64,000 nucleotides of DNA from Paraburkholderia sp. BCC1884. GTDB lineage: Bacteria > Pseudomonadota > Gammaproteobacteria > Burkholderiales > Burkholderiaceae. Below are positions 8,694 through 17,284 of this stretch, piece by piece. The stretch is taken from positions 682,001 through 746,000 of the forward strand of contig NZ_CAAJGL010000068.1 in assembly GCF_900996225.1 (NCBI RefSeq). The letters are read 5' to 3'. The notes beneath the pieces are model-generated. The model was given only the letters and a program-made list of their open reading frames with translations, was not told the DNA's origin and ran no database searches. The translations under genes and the position numbers were made by a program. Within the stretch, counting starts at the first letter, position 1; the number at the start of each line of letters is the position of its first letter.

Positions 8694-8996
8694 TTGTCCG
8701 GCTGATTATTCCCGTTCGCGACAATCATATTTGCTGGAATGAAGCGTGACGCCAAGCACGGCATCTCGGACAATGGGCGCCGCGACGAGCCGTCGTACTG
8801 GTCGATGCGACGCCGGATTCCTCATCCGGCGGCTTCATCGTAGTGCTTCTGTATTCGCAACGACAGCAAAGTGAAAGAGCGGCGCGTGTGAACTCGCTGC
8901 TCCGACGCAGCGCGTTGCGCGCTCACGCGACTTCCCACTTTCCTCGCGTAGTCGTTCAGCGAGGAATATCCTTTTCAAAATATCTCAGGAGTTTTT
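8694..8996. other. Intergenic stretch with one hairpin
   Basis: No convincing coding sequence is visible. A stem-loop CGCCGGAT-TCCTC-ATCCGGCG at 8811-8831 has an 8-bp perfect stem but no T-run; it might end the preceding transcript. The last bases (CAGGAG at 8986-8991) form the Shine-Dalgarno of the next small gene. Confidence 0.5.
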
Positions 8997-9236
8997 GTGG
9001 CTTTCGAACATCGCGGCTTTCAGGTGACGGCCCATGCCATGGCGGACGAGCTTGACGTTCAATGGATCTGTCATGCCCTTATTGAACGCACCGACGGTGA
9101 TACGAATAAAGGCGCGCCCGAAGGCGTCGAGTTATCGATTCCGCGGGCCAAAATCGATCCTTTGATGGCGATCAGCGCGCTGGAGCATAAAGCGCGCACG
9201 GCGATCGACGACTGGCACGAAGCTGGACGGGCATAA
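8997..9236 (+). CDS. Small conserved-looking hypothetical protein
   Basis: A 79-residue, charged, soluble protein starting at a GTG preceded by AGGAG. The ordered composition (FQVTAHAMADELDVQWICHALIE, then PEGVELSIPRAKIDPLMAISALEHKART) and the good ribosome-binding site support a real gene. No motif, membrane segment or signal peptide is present and I do not recognise the family. It stands alone between the D-amino-acid dehydrogenase and the TonB receptor cluster. Confidence 0.6.
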   Translation: MAFEHRGFQVTAHAMADELDVQWICHALIERTDGDTNKGAPEGVELSIPRAKIDPLMAISALEHKARTAIDDWHEAGRA

Positions 9237-9287
9237 GGGCTGCGGTTCACACTTGCGGCCAATTAGCTAACGTAACGCGCGGCTATC

Positions 9288-9800
9288 TCAGTTCGTTGTC
9301 TGAGGGCCGCCCTTTGCGTTCAGCGCGATGACGATCGACGGCGAGTATTGCGGCACGGTGACTAGCGAGCTTTCGTCATCTCCGCCGTCGCCGCCGGCAT
9401 CCGTGCCGAAGCGGAAGTGCCTGGGTTCGATCTTGATCGTGGTGGCTTCGACGGTGCTTTCCGTTGCTGCGTAACCTTCCTTTTCGCAACGGCCTTTGAG
9501 TGCCGACGCCGACCGGCGAACCATCACGGTATCGGGCGCGCTGACGGACCATTCGCCTTTGTCGTTGGCGAGAATACATTTGGCTCCGGCAACCGGACCC
9601 GATGTATCCACTACCGCAACCGACAACTCCTCACGCCTTTGGTCCTTGCCGCCATCCTGGCCGCCGTTTGCGCCGTTTGCGCCGTTTATGCCGAGAGCGG
9701 CTTTTCCGTTGGCGCCTAAGCCGAGTTCTCCCACTGTCGGCGTGGCGAAGGCACTGCTAATCGAGAGCATGGCGACTGCAATGGAAATGACAGCTTTCAT
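9288..9800 (-). CDS. Secreted small protein with glycine-rich linker
   Basis: A 170-residue protein with a clear signal peptide (MKAVISIAVAMLSISSAFA), a low-complexity glycine/asparagine segment at about residues 27-50, and a C-terminal domain containing AKCILANDKGEWSVSAPDTVMV and LKGRCEKEGY. That pattern of two cysteines around a beta-rich core resembles carboxypeptidase-regulatory or PEGA-like modules in envelope proteins; this is a resemblance, not an identification. It follows the TonB receptor by 67 nt on the same strand and is likely its operon partner, perhaps periplasmic or surface attached. Confidence 0.7.
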   Translation of the reverse strand: MKAVISIAVAMLSISSAFATPTVGELGLGANGKAALGINGANGANGGQDGGKDQRREELSVAVVDTSGPVAGAKCILANDKGEWSVSAPDTVMVRRSASALKGRCEKEGYAATESTVEATTIKIEPRHFRFGTDAGGDGGDDESSLVTVPQYSPSIVIALNAKGGPQTTN

Positions 9801-9867
9801 AAAGATTAGGCCCTTTGCGCGGTAGTTTTATCGATCTGTTTTTTTGCAGCAGCGATCTTATTACACA

Positions 9868-11991
9868 TCAAAACCTCTTGGAGATGCCGGCGTAGACCGC
9901 GAGATGAGGGCCGTACTGCGGCGCGCCTACACCGATACCCGAGCCGTCGCGCAACTCGTACACACGGTTGAAGGCATTGATCAGCAGCAGGCGTGTGTCG
10001 AATTTGCCGATCAACGGATTGCCGAAATTAAAGTGATGAATGACTCCCAAATTGACCTGGGTATAGACGGGTAGGCGATCGGTATTGGCGAACCCGCTGC
10101 GAAGGCCGCTGCCGACTATGCCATCGAACGTGAAGGTAGTACGGCCGAGTTCATACGCGCCGCCGAACGAGGCCGTCACGCGTTGATCGTGATCGAGAAA
10201 AACAAAGTGATTGCTGATGAAGGCCAGTTCGTCCGCGCCGAAATTGAACTGCGCCGAGTCGATATTTTTGCCTTGCGCGCGGCTGAAAGCAACGTTCATA
10301 TAAGCCGACACATTGTCCTGCTTGTAGTTCGCCGTGAACTCGACGCCGTAGGTGCGGCCATACTGATAGTTGAAGGGCGTGAAGATCAGCGCCGTGCCGA
10401 ACTGTCCTTCGTCGAGCAGGTTGGTCGATTTCTTGTAGTAGGCGTCGAGCCCCACTGTAACGGCCGAGCTTAGCCGCTGCGTTACACCCAGATCGAAGTA
10501 GTGGCTGCGCTCAGGCTGAACCGGATCGTTTTGCCCGGAGACTTGTGCCGTGGTCCCGGCAAATCGCGCGATGTCGTTGTTCGATACGAGTTCGAAGGCG
10601 GGTGGCGTGAAGTAGCGCGCGTAACCGGCGTGCACCGTCGTAGATGACGTCAAGGCATAAACGAGGCCGATGCGCGGGCTGAGTTGACTGGCGCTGACGT
10701 ACTGGTCCATCTTGTCGTAACGCAGACCATAGTTGATGGTCAGCTTGTCGGTGAGTTGCCACTCGTCCTGCACGTACGCGCTGTAGAGATAACCGGTCTT
10801 GCTGCTTGCGTCGGCCACGTTGATGGGCTGATCGGAGGTCTGGTCGCCGTTTTCATCGACGGGAAACACCGCGAGGTTATTGTCGAATACCGCGTGTTCC
10901 TGCTGGAACAGAATGCCGGCGCGGATCGTGTGTTTTTCATTGAGTCGGTAGGTCGTGTCCAGTTGCACGCCATTGGCACTGTCGCTATGAAAATCACTGG
11001 CGGCAACCCCGTTGAATAGCAGATCGCCGACCGGGTCGGGATTGAACTGTGTGCGCGAATAGCGCGTGAAAACGGCCAGTTGATAGTCGAGTGCGGCGCC
11101 GTTGGTCCCTTGCAGCGCCACCACGGCAAACTGGTTGAGTTCCGACTGCGTCTCGTTGAGCTGACTCGAATCGAAGCTATTGTTGCCGTTCAGCGTGAAT
11201 GCCGTGGACAGGCCAGGCGTGTTCGGAATCTCGAACTGATTGCTGGTCGTGCCGAACATCAGGCTCACGCGTGTGCGGGGATCGATGATGTACGACATAT
11301 AGCCGAACGCGTCGCCCTGACGCGTGTGATCGTGTATCGGACTGGCGCTCGCGGTGGGGTTTTCAATGCCCAGATTGTTTTCGCCGAGCGAGCCGCTGAA
11401 GTAATAGCTGAAGGGACCCTGGCTTCCGAATACGTCGGCACTCGTCTTGATGGTTTGGTGGCTGCCGCCGAATACGTCGATAGAACCGCCGTTACCGGCA
11501 TCGCCCGATCTGGTTCGGATATCGACGATGCCGGCGGTGCGATATCCATATTGCGCGGGAAGTGCGCCGGTGAGCAGGTTCAACTGGTCGATGATGCGAC
11601 TGTCGAGCGACTGCCCAAATCCGCTGATCGGCTCGGGAATGATGACGCCGTTGATCCGGTACTGCAGATTGGCGTGATCGCCGCGCACGTGCAATTGACC
11701 GTACGAGTCGCTCGCGACGCCCGGCGCCTGCAATAAGACCTGGTTGAGCGGCGTGTCCTGACCGGCCGGCAGCGTGTCGATGTCGCTCTGGCTAAAACGG
11801 TAGACGCTACTGCCCGTTTCCGGCTGCAGATCGTTGCGTGCGTGATCGAGACGTCGGGCGTTGACCTGTATCGCATCGATGACGATGTCGTTGACGGGAC
11901 TGTCGGCGCTGTCGGCAGAGGCAGCATGGGCGCGCGCCACGAGCGTGAACGACAGCAGCGCCGCGTGACCGATACGGTGGTGAGTTCTCAT
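9868..11991 (-). CDS. TonB-dependent outer-membrane receptor
   Basis: A 707-residue receptor: signal peptide to about residue 23 (ending ARAHAA), a plug domain around residues 45-170 (LNQVLLQAPGV, VRGDHANLQYRINGV, QYGYRTAGIVDIRT) and a 22-strand-type barrel ending in the terminal phenylalanine GISKRF. It takes up a scarce ligand across the outer membrane using TonB energy; the ligand class is not evident, and no siderophore, vitamin or sugar genes are nearby. A decayed IclR regulator lies divergently upstream, and the small secreted protein is downstream. There is no N-terminal FecA-type signalling extension, so the distant FecR-domain gene is probably unrelated. Confidence 0.88.
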   Translation of the reverse strand: MRTHHRIGHAALLSFTLVARAHAASADSADSPVNDIVIDAIQVNARRLDHARNDLQPETGSSVYRFSQSDIDTLPAGQDTPLNQVLLQAPGVASDSYGQLHVRGDHANLQYRINGVIIPEPISGFGQSLDSRIIDQLNLLTGALPAQYGYRTAGIVDIRTRSGDAGNGGSIDVFGGSHQTIKTSADVFGSQGPFSYYFSGSLGENNLGIENPTASASPIHDHTRQGDAFGYMSYIIDPRTRVSLMFGTTSNQFEIPNTPGLSTAFTLNGNNSFDSSQLNETQSELNQFAVVALQGTNGAALDYQLAVFTRYSRTQFNPDPVGDLLFNGVAASDFHSDSANGVQLDTTYRLNEKHTIRAGILFQQEHAVFDNNLAVFPVDENGDQTSDQPINVADASSKTGYLYSAYVQDEWQLTDKLTINYGLRYDKMDQYVSASQLSPRIGLVYALTSSTTVHAGYARYFTPPAFELVSNNDIARFAGTTAQVSGQNDPVQPERSHYFDLGVTQRLSSAVTVGLDAYYKKSTNLLDEGQFGTALIFTPFNYQYGRTYGVEFTANYKQDNVSAYMNVAFSRAQGKNIDSAQFNFGADELAFISNHFVFLDHDQRVTASFGGAYELGRTTFTFDGIVGSGLRSGFANTDRLPVYTQVNLGVIHHFNFGNPLIGKFDTRLLLINAFNRVYELRDGSGIGVGAPQYGPHLAVYAGISKRF

Positions 11992-12076
11992 TTTGTTAGT
12001 TATTTGTTAGTTATACGAATTTGATGTGTGGAAAGCGTTAGGGCAAACCGCGGCAGCTGAAGTCGACGCACGACGA

Positions 12077-12088
12077 ATGTTATAACAT
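12077..12088. promoter_or_regulatory. Palindrome upstream of the TonB receptor
   Basis: ATGTTATAACAT is a perfect 12-bp palindrome in an AT-rich stretch, about 86 bp upstream of the receptor start and facing the IclR remnant. It is a plausible operator for a local regulator, possibly the one now inactivated. Confidence 0.4.
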
Positions 12089-12190
12089 AACACTGAAAAT
12101 GCAAAATGTTTGATCGATCCGTCGGAACACGCGGTTTTGAAAAATTTTTGCGTTTTGGAAAGACTTTCCAATAAAACGGACCTACGTTGA

Positions 12191-12830
12191 ATCGAGTCGC
12201 GCCATCGGGGCGCGTCGCTGGGTTTGCGCTTTCTAAGCGCCGGCGGCGTGGTGGACGTCGCTCAGCCGATTCTCGAACGACTTGCCACGACATCGGGACA
12301 ATTGATCCGGCTAGCTATCGTCGACGGTGAGCAGTTGATTTACGTGGCCAAGGAGCAAGATGCACGGCAAGGCATTCGCTACGAGCCGGAAATGGGGCGC
12401 CCCGTCACGCTCTCCTGCAGCGCGGCAGGCATGATCTGGCTCGCGGGCAAGAGCGAAGAAGAAGCGGTGCGACTTGTGTCCCAGCGGGGCTTTGGCATGC
12501 CGTCGGGAGTTCGGTCCGCGCGCGCCGACCACGTTCAGGGCACTGTTACCTATGGTCGAGCTTGCGCGCAAGAATGGCTATGCCACGACTCAGGACATGT
12601 TCTTGCTCGCCATGAGTTCCATGGCTACGCCGGTGCGCGCCGGCAACGGTGACGTGCGGGCGATTCTGATCATCGCGGGTCCAATGTCTCGCCTGACCGA
12701 AGAACGGATGAAGGAGTTGGTGCCCGCACTTATGTCGACAGCTACTGAATTGTCCGATGCAAACGGAGTGTCGCCTGTGCTCAAACAGGTTACGCACGGC
12801 GCCGGACACGCGACGGCAGTCGCGCGGTAA
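12191..12830 (+). pseudogene. IclR family transcriptional regulator, truncated and frameshifted
   Basis: The effector-binding domain of an IclR regulator can be read in two frames. The first frame gives LGLRFLSAGG, VDVAQPILERLATTSG, IYVAKEQ and a run through QRGFGMPSG; the second resumes as EFGPRAPTTFRALLPMVEL, ATTQDMFLLAMSSM and AGPMSRLTEERM. The switch is near 12500-12515, with a net one-base shift. The N-terminal winged helix-turn-helix is absent: an in-frame stop at 12188-12190 lies directly before the surviving part. Without a DNA-binding domain the product cannot act as a repressor. It is divergent from the TonB receptor, its probable former target. Confidence 0.82.
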
Positions 12831-13070
12831 TGAGACCCGGTCAAATGGAATTTCACTGGGTATTTTGAGCGGAGTACTAAGTGTGGCGAATTAAATGCAC
12901 GAAGGTGGCTGAAAAATCAGGACCACCCTTTCCAGAACAAGAGGAGACGCCAGGTTCGAGTTTTACGATTTCGTTTTTGCCTGCCACCCTCAATAGGGCA
13001 GCGTGGCTCGAGCGAAAGAGAGATGACCGTGCGTTGTCTCTCTCTGTGTCGATGAATGGCTTGACCGGCT

Positions 13071-13415
13071 CTAAGCGCCGGCGGCCCAAAACGAAACCGA
13101 CTTCAGGCAGGCTTTGTCGTCGGTCAGGAAGAACAGGGTGGAGTTATTCAGTTTCTCGCCGGTCGGCGCGAATAGACCAAGCATGTCCTTCAACTTTCCT
13201 TGCCCCTGAAAACGCGCAGGAATCGCTGCGCGTATGTCGCCGGGCGTCAAACAATATTTCCCGCTCACGACGAGGTCGAGCGACGCCTGCGGCTTGCTTC
13301 GCTTGCGATATTGAGGCGTATAAGTGGACTTCGGCGAAAAAATCCGTTGAGCCTGATAAACCCGATACCACTCGGTCGACTCACCGCCGGTGAACGCCAG
13401 GTAGCGGTTTTTCAT
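13071..13415 (-). CDS. Hypothetical protein
   Basis: A 114-residue soluble protein with balanced composition (SPKSTYTPQYRKRSKPQASL, VVSGKYCLTPGDIRAAIPAR, FFLTDDKACLKSVSFW). No signal peptide or membrane segment is seen and I do not recognise the family. The Shine-Dalgarno is weak. The overlapping opposite-strand frame has poor composition, so this strand is preferred. It is isolated between the IclR remnant and a membrane protein gene. Confidence 0.5.
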   Translation of the reverse strand: MKNRYLAFTGGESTEWYRVYQAQRIFSPKSTYTPQYRKRSKPQASLDLVVSGKYCLTPGDIRAAIPARFQGQGKLKDMLGLFAPTGEKLNNSTLFFLTDDKACLKSVSFWAAGA

Positions 13416-13592
13416 CGCGAAGGTATTCCGGGCCGATCGATACGGGAAAAATGATTTCTGAGGCCCGATTTAAAATTTTAGCGTGTCGACGAGATCCGAG
13501 ATGATTAACTCCGGTTGTCATAAGCGATCGGAATGAGGCAGTATGCTGCCATCATTTCTATAAACGCACGGTGAGTGTCAACCGGGGGAAGC

Positions 13593-14375
13593 ATGGAGAC
13601 AGCAACGTTCTGGCGCTGCGCGCGCGACGCATGGGTCGATGCATGGAAAATTATCTCGCGCCGGCCGACCTGGGTCGCGATTGCCGCGACGGCATTGCTG
13701 GTCGCCAATACCCTGCCGATTACGCTGAATCATCTGGACGGTTCCGCCGTTCACGCATCGCGCCTACTGCCGTCAGTCACATTGCTGGCCAGGTCGGTGG
13801 TCATGGTCGCGCTTTCTGTGACCGTCATGCAGCAGATCATGCTTGGGGAACCGGAGCTTCGCCTGTCTTCCATGTTCGGCAAGGAGTTTCGACGCTACTT
13901 CCGGGTAAGTGCCATGCTGATGCTTGCACTCGTCGCAGTCGGGGTAGTGCTGATCGGCGGCGGTACCGTTGCATTTCGCGCCTTGGGCTTGCGTCACGCG
14001 GTCTGGTTTGAAGCGTTGCTGCTCGGGGCGATTATCGTTTTCCTATGCATCTTCGTCTTCACGCGGTTCAGTCTGCTGTTTTGTCACGTCGCGATCGGCG
14101 GGGACATGAAATGGCGGGCCGCATGGAAAGATACGCGGGGTCACTTCTGGCGCATCGCGCTGTCACATTTACTGACGGGTTTGCCGGTGGGAATCTGCGC
14201 GATCGGCCTCCTGTTGCTGGCCCGTGTTGCGTTTCGGTCGCTGGATACCGTGACCGTCGCCTACGTCGTGGCGATCGTTCAGTCATTGTTCACCGTAGTC
14301 GGTCTGGTCGCAGGATCGGCCTGCTCGTGCTGGCTGTACCGGCGATTTGCGCTGAAGCTGCGCGAATCTGTCTGA
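13593..14375 (+). CDS. Integral membrane protein of unknown function
   Basis: A 260-residue protein with about six hydrophobic segments (for example WVAIAATALLVANTLPI, AMLMLALVAVGVVLIGGG, FEALLLGAIIVFLCIFVF, IALSHLLTGLPVGICAIGLL). GGGGGAAG just before the ATG at 13593 supports this start over a GTG six codons earlier. The layout resembles six-helix inner-membrane proteins of the YciC/glycerophosphodiester-associated type, but that is only a fold-level impression. It precedes the FecR-OmpA-CHASE2 group on the same strand across a 281-bp gap, so cotranscription is uncertain. Confidence 0.7.
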   Translation: METATFWRCARDAWVDAWKIISRRPTWVAIAATALLVANTLPITLNHLDGSAVHASRLLPSVTLLARSVVMVALSVTVMQQIMLGEPELRLSSMFGKEFRRYFRVSAMLMLALVAVGVVLIGGGTVAFRALGLRHAVWFEALLLGAIIVFLCIFVFTRFSLLFCHVAIGGDMKWRAAWKDTRGHFWRIALSHLLTGLPVGICAIGLLLLARVAFRSLDTVTVAYVVAIVQSLFTVVGLVAGSACSCWLYRRFALKLRESV

Positions 14376-14656
14376 GGGACGTCGGGCTTCGGCGCTACGA
14401 GCGCCGCCTGTCATGCCCGTTGACGATCCTCAGGAGACGGAGGGAGATTTTCGCTTCTCGCCATCGAGTGCTGAACCGATGGTACCGCAGGGCAAGCCGG
14501 CTGCCGAAAAGACATCCGATGCCGTTATGCGGGCAAGCGCACAGAGTCATCGAGCGCGGCGGTATACGCTCTCGCGTGCCGCAGAACGGTCATTACCGCA
14601 TGCCAGGCGCCGCGCTGTTCCGCGGCACGTTGCGCTTACGCCATCAGGTGCCACCG

Positions 14657-15124
14657 ATGCGTCTTCAAGCCATCCAGTACGCGTTGATTCTTGCTTGCGG
14701 ATGCGGGACGGCCTGCAACGCGTTGGCCGCCGATCCAGCGGGTGTCGTCAAAACCGTCAAGGGCGCGGTGCAGATAGAGCGCAGTGGCGGCAACTCGGGT
14801 GCGGCGATCGGCAGCGAAGTGTATGGCAGCGATCGCATCGTGACCGGCGCGCAATCCTCCGTAGGGATCACATTGCGCGACAACACCCAACTCTCGGCCG
14901 GCGCCAACACCATTCTCGAACTCAACAAGTTCGCATTCGACACCACGACCCACGACGGCGTGCTCGACGCGACCGTCAAACGTGGCTCCCTCGCGGTGAT
15001 TTCCGGCAAGCTGGCGAAGGCCAATCCGGATGCCGTCCGTTTCAGCACGCCGACCACGACGCTGGGCGTACGGGGCACCGAGTTCATCATCGAAGTCGGC
15101 GAAAAAGGGGAGGGTGGACATTGA
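14657..15124 (+). CDS. FecR-domain periplasmic protein
   Basis: A 155-residue exported protein. A signal peptide (YALILACGCGTACNALAADP) is followed by one FecR domain: VKTVKGAVQIERSGG, YGSDRIVTGAQSSVGITL, LKRGSL-like VKRGSLAVISGKLA and the closing TPTTTLGVRGTEFIIEV. Stand-alone periplasmic FecR domains of this kind are ligand or surface sensors, usually found with OmpA and CHASE2 proteins, and are distinct from the anti-sigma FecR. The stop overlaps the next gene's TTG start, so the two are translationally coupled. It is shorter than fused FecR-LysM relatives. Confidence 0.85.
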   Translation: MRLQAIQYALILACGCGTACNALAADPAGVVKTVKGAVQIERSGGNSGAAIGSEVYGSDRIVTGAQSSVGITLRDNTQLSAGANTILELNKFAFDTTTHDGVLDATVKRGSLAVISGKLAKANPDAVRFSTPTTTLGVRGTEFIIEVGEKGEGGH

Positions 15125-15738
15125 ACGCGCTGATCCGAAGCCGTTGGCCGGCATGCGGCGCGGCGCTCGGCGTGCTGGCCCTCGTGGCCGGTTGCAGCAC
15201 ACCGCCGGACAGAATCATTCTGCTGCCTGATCCGCAGGGGAAGGTCGGCAAGGTGATTGTCCATAGTGCCACCGGCGAGCAGACGATCGATAAGGCCTAC
15301 GCGGGCGTCGATGTCAGCGGGAGCGGCGCGATAGAAAAGACGATGGATAGCCAGTCCGTCGTGCAGGCCCGCTATGGCGAACTACTCGCTGCCCGGCCGC
15401 CACGCCCCATGACATTTACTTTGTTCTTTCTCTTCGACTCGGCCACCGAACTGGCACCGGAGTCGTCCGAGACCGTCAGGAAACTGAAAGCCGTGCTGGC
15501 GACGTGGCCCGCGCCCGAACTCGTGGTGGTCGGCCACACCGATCTGGCCGGCGCTCAGGACTATGACGACAAGTTGTCCATGCAACGGGCGAAAACAGTT
15601 TCGGCGTTTCTGGTCAAGGCCGGCATTCCGGCCCGGGAGATCGAGATTGCCGCCAGGGGCAAGCGTGAACCTCTCGTTCAAACGGCAGACGGTGTGCCCA
15701 ATCGCATGAACCGACGCGTGGTCATCACCGTTCAATGA
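15121..15738 (+). CDS. OmpA-family lipoprotein
   Basis: A 205-residue lipoprotein. The N-terminus ends with a lipobox (LGVLALVAGCS), so it is predicted to be lipidated and held in the outer membrane. The C-terminal half is an OmpA/Pal peptidoglycan-binding domain: FFLFDSATELAPES, VVVGHTDLAGAQDYDDKLSM and RGKREPLVQT. The start is a TTG overlapping the previous stop (TTGA), preceded by GGGGAGGG. It sits between FecR and CHASE2 genes; the three could link a periplasmic sensor, the cell wall and an inner-membrane CHASE2 protein. Confidence 0.87.
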   Translation: MNALIRSRWPACGAALGVLALVAGCSTPPDRIILLPDPQGKVGKVIVHSATGEQTIDKAYAGVDVSGSGAIEKTMDSQSVVQARYGELLAARPPRPMTFTLFFLFDSATELAPESSETVRKLKAVLATWPAPELVVVGHTDLAGAQDYDDKLSMQRAKTVSAFLVKAGIPAREIEIAARGKREPLVQTADGVPNRMNRRVVITVQ

Positions 15739-15760
15739 GTCACGCCGTTATCGACGCTGC

Positions 15761-17257
15761 ATGGCCTTTGCCTCGATGAAGCGCTATGACAACCGCTGGC
15801 CTGCCAGGACCAGGACGCTGTTGAGAGCGATGCAAGGTCGTCCCATGGCGCTCCTGATACTGGTCGGCCTGAGTTTCCTCAACCTGTGCAGCGAGTGGCC
15901 GGGCAACCTGTCGCGCCCGGCCTTCGTGGCCGCGCTCGACGCGGCGCTGCCGGATTCCTTCAGAGGCGCCCGCCAGCTGCTGTTCGATCAGTATGAGCGT
16001 CGCTTTCCACGCATTCCCACCGCCCAGCCGGTGACCATCGTCGAGATCGATGACGAAACACTGGCGACTGTCGGTCAATGGCCCTGGCCGCGCAATCAAC
16101 TCGCGCATCTGATCGATCTCATCGCGGCGCAAAAGCCACTGGCCATCGGCCTCGACATTTATATGCCGGAACCCGATCAGACCTCGCCCGACAAGGTGGC
16201 CGCCAATCTGCCCAAAAGCTCGGCGGCGCTCGCCGCCGGCTTGCGAGCACTGCCCAGTCATGAAGCCATTCTCGCCAGATCGTTGCGCGCGGCGCCGACG
16301 ATTCTGGGCGCCGCGGCCTTCGATCATGCCGCGTTCAATACCAGCACCGATATGCGTAGTGCGCCGATTCTGGTGCACGGGAGCGATCCGCTAGGTCGCG
16401 TGCAGCGGTTCGACTATGTACTCGCCAGCCTGCCGGAGTTGCAGGCGGCGGCGCACGGTCAGGCGATGCTCAGCGTGTCGCTGGAACAGGGCGTGGTGCG
16501 GCGCATTCCCGTTGTCATGGGGTTGGGCGACAAACTGGTGCCCGGCTTGCCGATGGAAATGCTGCGCTTCGCCACGGGGTCATCGGCGATCGATGTGTTC
16601 GCCGATACCTCCGGCATGCAGGCAGTCGGTGTCGCGGACGTGCTCGTGCCGACGCAACCCGGCGGCGATATCTGGCTGCATTTCGCGTCGATTCGATCGA
16701 CCTTGGGCCGCTACCTGTCCGCGCGCGATATTCTGGAAGGAAAGGCCGATCCCGAACGTATCCGCAACAAACTGGTGCTGGTCGGGTTGACCGGCGCCGG
16801 CGTGACCGACATGCGCACGACGCCGCTGGGAGAGTTGGTGCCCGGCATCGAAATTCAGGCTCAGGTGATCGAGACGATCTTCGAGGGACGCTTCCTGCGC
16901 CGTCCTACCTGGCTCAAATGGGCGGAGAGCGCTTTTATCCTGATGTTCGGGTCAGCGATCATCTGGTATGTGCCCCGCACTCATTCGCGGCTTGCGGCAC
17001 TGATACGGAAAGTCCCCAAAGCGACTGCTTTACTGGGCCTCTCTCTGCACCTGCTCAATCTTCTATGCTGTTTTTATATTTTTGTGCATTTCGGATTGCT
17101 GGTCGATGCGGCTGCGATTTTCATTATCCTGTCCGCGGTGATGGGCTGCTTCTTTTCGCCGTCGTTGCGCGTCGAAGAACAGAAGAAAGCAGATGCCGTG
17201 ATCGCGCAGAGGGATCAGGACGCTAGCGATCGCAGTGGCAAATCATCAAGCCCATGA
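15761..17257 (+). CDS. CHASE2 domain membrane protein without a catalytic output domain
   Basis: A 498-residue protein with an N-terminal membrane anchor (ALLILVGLSFLNLCS), a large periplasmic CHASE2 domain at about residues 60-390 (VTIVEIDDETLATVGQWPWPR, IGLDIYMPEPDQ, VLVGLTGAGVTDMRTTPL, PGIEIQAQVIETI), and three closing transmembrane helices. In most relatives these helices lead into an adenylate cyclase, GGDEF or kinase domain; here only about 40 residues follow, ending QKKADAVIAQRDQDASD. The reading frame is intact, so this may be a natural receptor-only form or an old truncation. It follows the OmpA lipoprotein by 22 nt. Confidence 0.85.
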   Translation: MAFASMKRYDNRWPARTRTLLRAMQGRPMALLILVGLSFLNLCSEWPGNLSRPAFVAALDAALPDSFRGARQLLFDQYERRFPRIPTAQPVTIVEIDDETLATVGQWPWPRNQLAHLIDLIAAQKPLAIGLDIYMPEPDQTSPDKVAANLPKSSAALAAGLRALPSHEAILARSLRAAPTILGAAAFDHAAFNTSTDMRSAPILVHGSDPLGRVQRFDYVLASLPELQAAAHGQAMLSVSLEQGVVRRIPVVMGLGDKLVPGLPMEMLRFATGSSAIDVFADTSGMQAVGVADVLVPTQPGGDIWLHFASIRSTLGRYLSARDILEGKADPERIRNKLVLVGLTGAGVTDMRTTPLGELVPGIEIQAQVIETIFEGRFLRRPTWLKWAESAFILMFGSAIIWYVPRTHSRLAALIRKVPKATALLGLSLHLLNLLCCFYIFVHFGLLVDAAAIFIILSAVMGCFFSPSLRVEEQKKADAVIAQRDQDASDRSGKSSSP

Positions 17258-17284
17258 GGTAGCGCTCTGGAGAGCGACCGTGTT

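Noticed and set aside
8811..8831. Hairpin after the D-amino-acid dehydrogenase as an intrinsic terminator
   Set aside because: The stem is perfect but no T-run follows, so it is only noted as a stem-loop.
12881..13393. Rightward 170-codon frame
   Set aside because: Composition typical of an opposite-strand shadow; the leftward 114-residue frame in the same place looks more protein-like.
14413..15120. N-terminal extension of the OmpA-type lipoprotein frame
   Set aside because: It runs through the FecR gene in another frame, and the lipobox-containing signal peptide starts at the TTG at 15121.
14657..15124. FecR-domain protein as the regulator of the TonB receptor at 9868-11991
   Set aside because: The receptor lacks a FecA-type N-terminal signalling domain, the genes are separated by 2.6 kb, and this FecR form is the stand-alone periplasmic type found with OmpA/CHASE2.
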